Shown one piece after another: positions 60,270 to 64,000 of a stretch of DNA of 64,000 nt; within the stretch, counting starts at the first letter, position 1, and each line of letters opens with the position of its first letter. Made by a program: the position numbers and the translations under genes. Below the pieces are notes generated by a model, which was not told where the DNA came from, did no database searches, and saw nothing but the letters and a program-made list of their open reading frames with translations. The DNA lies in the NCBI RefSeq assembly GCF_042684505.1, contig NZ_JBHULT010000005.1, forward strand, positions 186,001 through 250,000, in the 5' to 3' direction. Source of the stretch: Salinimicrobium flavum. Its GTDB lineage: Bacteria > Bacteroidota > Bacteroidia > Flavobacteriales > Flavobacteriaceae.

Positions 60270-61409
60270 TCAATTCAGGATGGAGTTGATGGTCTTTAGG
60301 TATTGTTTTATTACTATTTGTTCATCAAATTTTTGCTCTGCCAGTTGTCTTGACTTGGAACCCATTTCCTGTAATTGGGCGTAATCGCAAGAGATCATTT
60401 TTCTCATACTTTGTTCTAGGTCATTTACATCTCTAGGCTTAATTAGAAACCCATTTTGCCCTTTAACAATGGTAGTTCTGCAACCGGGCATGTCAGTTGT
60501 GATTATTGGTCTACCAATGGCAAGCCCTTCTAAGATGCTTTTTGGAGTGCCTTCCCGATAAAAAGAGGGGAGTATAACGCAATGAGATTGAGTAATATAC
60601 TGGCGAATATCTTCAGTTTTTCCAAGATACTCAAAGAACGGTTCGTTATTCCATTCTTCAATTTTTGACAAAGGAATTGCATCAGAATTATTTACCCCTA
60701 CTTGACCAACAACCTGTACCCGAAAGTCATAATTACGTTCATCATAAATTTTCTTCGCGGCATAAAACAGAAGTTCAATTCCTTTAGAGTATAAAATGCG
60801 AGAAATAAGCAAAAAAGTGAATTTTTTTTCTCTGGTGATGACTGGGAGAGTGTGGTGGCTGAAATGTTGCAGATCTACCCCGGAACCCGGTAGAATGGTT
60901 GTTTTTTCCGGAAATACCATTTTGTGAAAGAGGAATTCTTGAAAATCATCTTCATTCTGAAAAAACACTTTGGACGCTTTTTTCTGTGAATATCGGTATA
61001 ATATTCTAAGAATTTTTGTGGTCATAGACTCTTCAACAAAACCAGATCCTAAACCGGCAATATTATTCACTGCGGGAATTCCCAGCGTTCTGCCAGCAAG
61101 GGTAGCATAAATATTGGGTTTTGCAGTAAAATTTAAAATAACCGCTGGCTTTTTTTTTATGAAAATTCGTAAAAAATTGATAGTAATAGAAATATCGTTA
61201 ATTGGGTTTTTACTTTTACTATCTATATAAATATGTTCATAAATACAACCAAGAGTTTTAAGTTTTTGAGAGAATTCATCATATGGAGCGACAGCAATGA
61301 CTTCATAACCGCTATTGACCAATTTCTGAAGGAGATTTTTTCTAAAATTAAATAGATACCATGAGGTATTAGCAATTATTGCAATCTTTTTCTTATTATT
61401 ATTTTTCAT
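60270..61409 (-). CDS. Glycosyltransferase family 4 (PglA-like)
   Basis: A 379-aa GT-B protein. The N-terminal domain has NFTAKPNIYATLAGRTLGIP and NIAGLGSGFVEE, features of the PglA/WbpH group of GT4 enzymes. The C-terminal domain has FLLISRILYSKGIELLFYAA and LPSFYREGTPKSILEGLAIGRPIITTDM with the E-x7-E donor site. It probably adds a hexose or N-acetylhexosamine to a lipid-linked glycan in the cytoplasm. The coding DNA is clearly AT-richer than the genes left of 60 kb. Confidence 0.9.
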   Translation of the reverse strand: MKNNNKKKIAIIANTSWYLFNFRKNLLQKLVNSGYEVIAVAPYDEFSQKLKTLGCIYEHIYIDSKSKNPINDISITINFLRIFIKKKPAVILNFTAKPNIYATLAGRTLGIPAVNNIAGLGSGFVEESMTTKILRILYRYSQKKASKVFFQNEDDFQEFLFHKMVFPEKTTILPGSGVDLQHFSHHTLPVITREKKFTFLLISRILYSKGIELLFYAAKKIYDERNYDFRVQVVGQVGVNNSDAIPLSKIEEWNNEPFFEYLGKTEDIRQYITQSHCVILPSFYREGTPKSILEGLAIGRPIITTDMPGCRTTIVKGQNGFLIKPRDVNDLEQSMRKMISCDYAQLQEMGSKSRQLAEQKFDEQIVIKQYLKTINSILN

Positions 61410-61418
61410 TTTTAGTAT

Positions 61419-62600
61419 TTAGGTGGTACTAAACAAGGTTTTTACGTCTGCGAAAAATAATTCTCTCCTCTTTTCCAAAACTTCTACTGTATATTTTTTT
61501 GATTCCTCAAAATTCATGTGAGCCATCTTTGCCAATTTCTTTTTGTCTTTCAAAAATGTAATGATCTGTGTGCTTAAATTTTGATAATCTCCAGGTTTAT
61601 GAAGACAATTTTTTGATAGTAATTCGGGAATACCTGCAACACTTGATCCTAATGCTGGAGTTGCTCTGCTCATAGCTTCAATCAAAGCTCTGGGGAGACC
61701 CTCTGTTAGAGAAGGCTGAATGTAAAGATCGAGGGAATCTAAAAAATTAAAAACTTCATCACCACTACGTAGGGGACCTACAATAATTACGTAATCTTTA
61801 ACTTGATATTTATTAATCATAGCAGTAACCCATGCTGGATCACCACTTCCAACCAAATATAGTTTTACATTTTGAAAGGTGTCAACAACATTTTTCAATG
61901 CCTTTAAAAGAACTTCGAGCCCTTTATATTTCATGGAAATATTTCCTACGAATCCTAGTTTTAGTACTTTTTTTTCTTTGAAGACTTGGGCCAAATGTTG
62001 ATCAAGTATTATTTTTGGAAAATTTTCTATTTGAACATTGGACGCGTAAGACTGAATCCCATTGCAAGGATATCGTGATTGCAGAAATCGCTGAGTTACA
62101 TAAATTGCTGCACTACTTGAAGATATTATTTTTTTTGTTTTGACAAATCGTAGTGGTGAAAATAGCTTTGTGATTAGACCTCCGTAATTCCAAGTAATGT
62201 CCCATGCGCATCCAACAATTTCTACTACATATCGTTTTTCAAGTTTTTTGCATATGTCTGCAGCAAAATTTCCAAGTGTAGATGGAAGTCGCAAAATGAC
62301 AACGTCTGAATCCAAAATTAAATTCTTTAACTTATTCTTGATAAAAGATTGTTTTTTAAAATATTCGATTCCTCCACTGACAGAGTAAAGAAGTTCAAAT
62401 TTTACGTTATTCCGGGAAGATAATACCAAATGATTATCTAGGGATTTATTAACTATTTTGCCTCGACCAATGACAGTTAAAGAATCAAAATGTTTTAAAT
62501 ATCTTTCCCAAACATGATTAGGTAATCCCCCGGGGCTGTAAAAATCCCCTGAGTTTTCTTCTTTAAAAAAAATGTGATCGTGAACGAATAAAGCTTTCAT
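61419..62600 (-). CDS. Glycosyltransferase family 4 (GT1/GT4-type)
   Basis: The 393-aa GT-B protein begins MKALFVHDHIFFKEENSGDF. Donor-site motifs in the second half are LKLGFVGNISMKYKGLEVLLKA, KDYVIIVGPLRSGDEVFNFL and YIQPSLTEGLPRALIEAMSRATPALG. The acceptor and sugar are unknown. It lies 9 bp before the next gene and overlaps the end of the upstream acyltransferase gene by 4 bp, so the group is one operon. AT-rich like its neighbours. Confidence 0.9.
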   Translation of the reverse strand: MKALFVHDHIFFKEENSGDFYSPGGLPNHVWERYLKHFDSLTVIGRGKIVNKSLDNHLVLSSRNNVKFELLYSVSGGIEYFKKQSFIKNKLKNLILDSDVVILRLPSTLGNFAADICKKLEKRYVVEIVGCAWDITWNYGGLITKLFSPLRFVKTKKIISSSSAAIYVTQRFLQSRYPCNGIQSYASNVQIENFPKIILDQHLAQVFKEKKVLKLGFVGNISMKYKGLEVLLKALKNVVDTFQNVKLYLVGSGDPAWVTAMINKYQVKDYVIIVGPLRSGDEVFNFLDSLDLYIQPSLTEGLPRALIEAMSRATPALGSSVAGIPELLSKNCLHKPGDYQNLSTQIITFLKDKKKLAKMAHMNFEESKKYTVEVLEKRRELFFADVKTLFSTT

Positions 62601-63163
62601 ATTGTTTTTAAAATTTTAGCTGGAACTCCTCCGACAACACATTCTCCCGGAAAATTCTTATTCAAAATCGAACCTGCAGCTACTACAGTCCTTTCTTCAA
62701 TATTAACACCATCGAGTATTCGTACTCCACAGCCAACCCAAACATCATCTTTTATTATTATTCCTTTTTTTATTAAAGGATTATATTTTATAGGTGTTTT
62801 AACCAGCTCCCAAGTGTGATTAGCACTAATAAGGGAAGAAGAATGAGCTATAGAAACATTATCCCCTATGGTAACTCCTCCATCGCAATCTATATAACAG
62901 AAGTCATGTATACTTACATTAGAACCACAACTAAATTTCTCCCAGTACTTAATTTTAACATTAGCACTTATTGAAACATTATCACCAACTTTTTTTGCTT
63001 TTGCTTTTAAAATACAATAACGAAAAGCTTTGAAAACATAACCATCAAATGGTAAAATTAGTGACCACATAAATTTTACAAAAAAATCAGGTAGAGTGCT
63101 GATTATTAAATAAATGGGCTTAAAAATAAAATTAAATTTCCCAAAAGAATTTCTTCCTTTCAT
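62597..63163 (-). CDS. Left-handed beta-helix O-acyltransferase
   Basis: A 188-aa protein with a hydrophobic N-terminal region and then hexapeptide repeats: GDNVSISANVKI, CGSNVSIHDFCYIDCDGGVTIGDNVSIAHSS, IIIKDDVWVGCGVRILDGVNI, VVAAGSILNK and a terminal VVGGVPAKILK. The conserved His lies in SANHTWELVKTP. This is the WbbJ/maltose-acetyltransferase-like group that acetylates sugars. In this context it probably O-acetylates a residue of the exported polysaccharide. It overlaps the following glycosyltransferase gene by 4 bp and follows the partial one by 11 bp. Confidence 0.92.
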   Translation of the reverse strand: MKGRNSFGKFNFIFKPIYLIISTLPDFFVKFMWSLILPFDGYVFKAFRYCILKAKAKKVGDNVSISANVKIKYWEKFSCGSNVSIHDFCYIDCDGGVTIGDNVSIAHSSSLISANHTWELVKTPIKYNPLIKKGIIIKDDVWVGCGVRILDGVNIEERTVVAAGSILNKNFPGECVVGGVPAKILKTI

Positions 63164-63174
63164 ACTTTGTAAAT

Positions 63175-64000
63175 CTATAATTCCGTAAAAAAATTATTGA
63201 ACCATTTGTTAGGTTCAAATAAATTGGAAACCTCTGTTTTTAAAATTTGATCTCTTTTTATTCCTTTGGTCCGGATACTTAGAATTTTTTCTTGTGCAGC
63301 TATCTCATCAAATGGGTTCAACAATTGTTCATAATAAGAGGTTGGAACTGTTTCTTTTATTGGAGCGATATTGGATGCGACAAAAGGAACTCCAGATACC
63401 ATTGCTTCGATTAATGCGTTAGGTTGTCCTTCTGTGGTGGAAGGGAAATAAAAACAATCTAGAGTATTCAATACTTCAATTATATTTCTTTGCATTCCTA
63501 AGAGCTTTATCCTATGGTTTAAGGAATTTTCGTGGACTAAATCCTTTAGATTGAGATCTACTCCTTTTCCACATAAAATGAAATAAATGTTTTCATGATT
63601 TTGGCAGAGGTTTAAAGCCACTTTCATTATTGTTTTATGATTCTTTGATGGATTGAAACGACCAATATGGCCCACTACGTAAGCATCAGTGGGGATATTT
63701 AATTTTTCTCGAAGGTCTACATTTGAAGATAAAAATAAGTTAGCATCAATTCCATTATAGATAACTTTAAAATTATCATTGTTTTGAGAGATAACAGGGT
63801 GAAAAAAAATTAAGCCATGTTTAGAATTAGCTAAAACTGTAGTGCTTACTTTGCGTACTAGCTTATTAAAGAAGGAATTAACAAAATTTTTAAGAACTGA
63901 TTTTCTAAATCGATTCTCGGATCCTCTATAAAAAACAATCCTTTTATTAACTTTTAGAGTCTTGGCTATCAGTAATGGGAATGCGGCAATATTCCCTGTA
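63175..64000 (-). CDS. Glycosyltransferase family 4, 5' end outside the window
   Basis: The frame is open to the right edge, giving 274 visible residues of a GT-B enzyme. A GTG at 63675 could be taken as a start, but reading continues upstream in frame with typical sequence (NSKHGLIFFHPVISQ, VIYNGIDANLF), so that is internal. The donor-binding part has VGHIGRFNPSKNHKTIMKVA, YFILCGKG, and FYFPSTTEGQPNALIEAMVSGVPFVASN. It is part of the AT-rich polysaccharide operon. The specific sugar is unknown. Confidence 0.9.
   Translation of the reverse strand, partial: TGNIAAFPLLIAKTLKVNKRIVFYRGSENRFRKSVLKNFVNSFFNKLVRKVSTTVLANSKHGLIFFHPVISQNNDNFKVIYNGIDANLFLSSNVDLREKLNIPTDAYVVGHIGRFNPSKNHKTIMKVALNLCQNHENIYFILCGKGVDLNLKDLVHENSLNHRIKLLGMQRNIIEVLNTLDCFYFPSTTEGQPNALIEAMVSGVPFVASNIAPIKETVPTSYYEQLLNPFDEIAAQEKILSIRTKGIKRDQILKTEVSNLFEPNKWFNNFFTEL

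Noticed and set aside
63175..63675. Complete short glycosyltransferase starting at GTG 63675
   Set aside because: The frame continues upstream to the window edge with typical glycosyltransferase sequence, so the GTG is internal.
53937..64000. Secondary-metabolite cluster
   Set aside because: Wzi, Wzc, Wza, WecA-type and GT4 genes fully fit a capsule or exopolysaccharide locus; no synthase genes of other kinds are present.

Overview
The window looks like chromosomal DNA of a Flavobacteriaceae member (Bacteroidota), close to the Gramella/Salegentibacter/Zunongwangia type of marine bacterium. Supporting signs are a type IX secretion (T9SS) C-terminal sorting domain, SprB and HYR repeats, a T9SS plug protein, an Na+-NQR operon with ApbE, TAnnTTTG -7 promoter elements, few Shine-Dalgarno sequences, and many families typical of this group (DUF3667, DUF6702, CPBP proteases, YkuD_2, Wzi). 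Genus-level placement is inference from general similarity; no database search was possible.

Layout. 1-14.0 kb: two giant cell-surface proteins, both on the minus strand. One is an SprB/HYR-repeat protein cut by the left edge; the other is a complete 3291-aa Ig/PKD-repeat protein with a laminin-G-like domain and a T9SS sorting tail. 14.2-19.6 kb: proline catabolism (pruA), an NRDE protein, and a minus-strand operon of the T9SS plug protein, DUF3667 and ApaG. 19.7-27.2 kb: nqrABCDEF on the plus strand, a strong terminator, a small conserved protein, and apbE, whose product attaches FMN to NqrB and NqrC. 27.2-29.7 kb: a tightly overlapping minus operon (HAD phosphatase, map, a NUMOD4/HNH-like protein, a methyltransferase). 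29.8-36.4 kb: gpmI with a thioredoxin-like lipoprotein, two convergent L,D-transpeptidases, three GNAT acetyltransferases and a ClpP. 36.4-36.6 kb: tRNA-Gly(UCC) preceded by a broken copy of itself carrying a palindrome. 36.7-44.5 kb: a mixed metabolic and membrane set (GNAT, CPBP protease, cation/H+ antiporter, TraB-like lipoprotein, S41 peptidase, AlkB, glutaminase, PepE). 44.8-50.0 kb: two paralogous secreted proteins, DUF6702, an M1 aminopeptidase and TatA. 50.5-53.4 kb: an O-methyltransferase, a DUF559 nuclease-like protein and kynureninase, separated by repeat-rich spacers. 53.9-64 kb: a capsule/exopolysaccharide locus read on the minus strand (glycosyltransferases and an acyltransferase, a WecA/MraY-type initiating transferase, Wza, Wzc, Wzi), running off the right edge.

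How the genes work together. The T9SS plug and the sorting domain of the giant protein belong to the same export route, although they are not in one operon. Nqr and ApbE form one functional module: an Na+-pumping NADH dehydrogenase and its flavinylating enzyme. The polysaccharide genes encode initiation on undecaprenyl phosphate, chain building, regulated export through the periplasm, and an outer-membrane capsule-assembly protein.

The least explained content is in the spacers between about 44.5 and 59 kb. They contain (i) tracts of degenerate 7-bp or 8-bp words in exact phase, with the same words recurring at separate loci and sometimes forming the stop codon of the adjacent gene; and (ii) at least two palindrome families, one showing compensatory changes between copies. 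These are the best candidates here for something undescribed.
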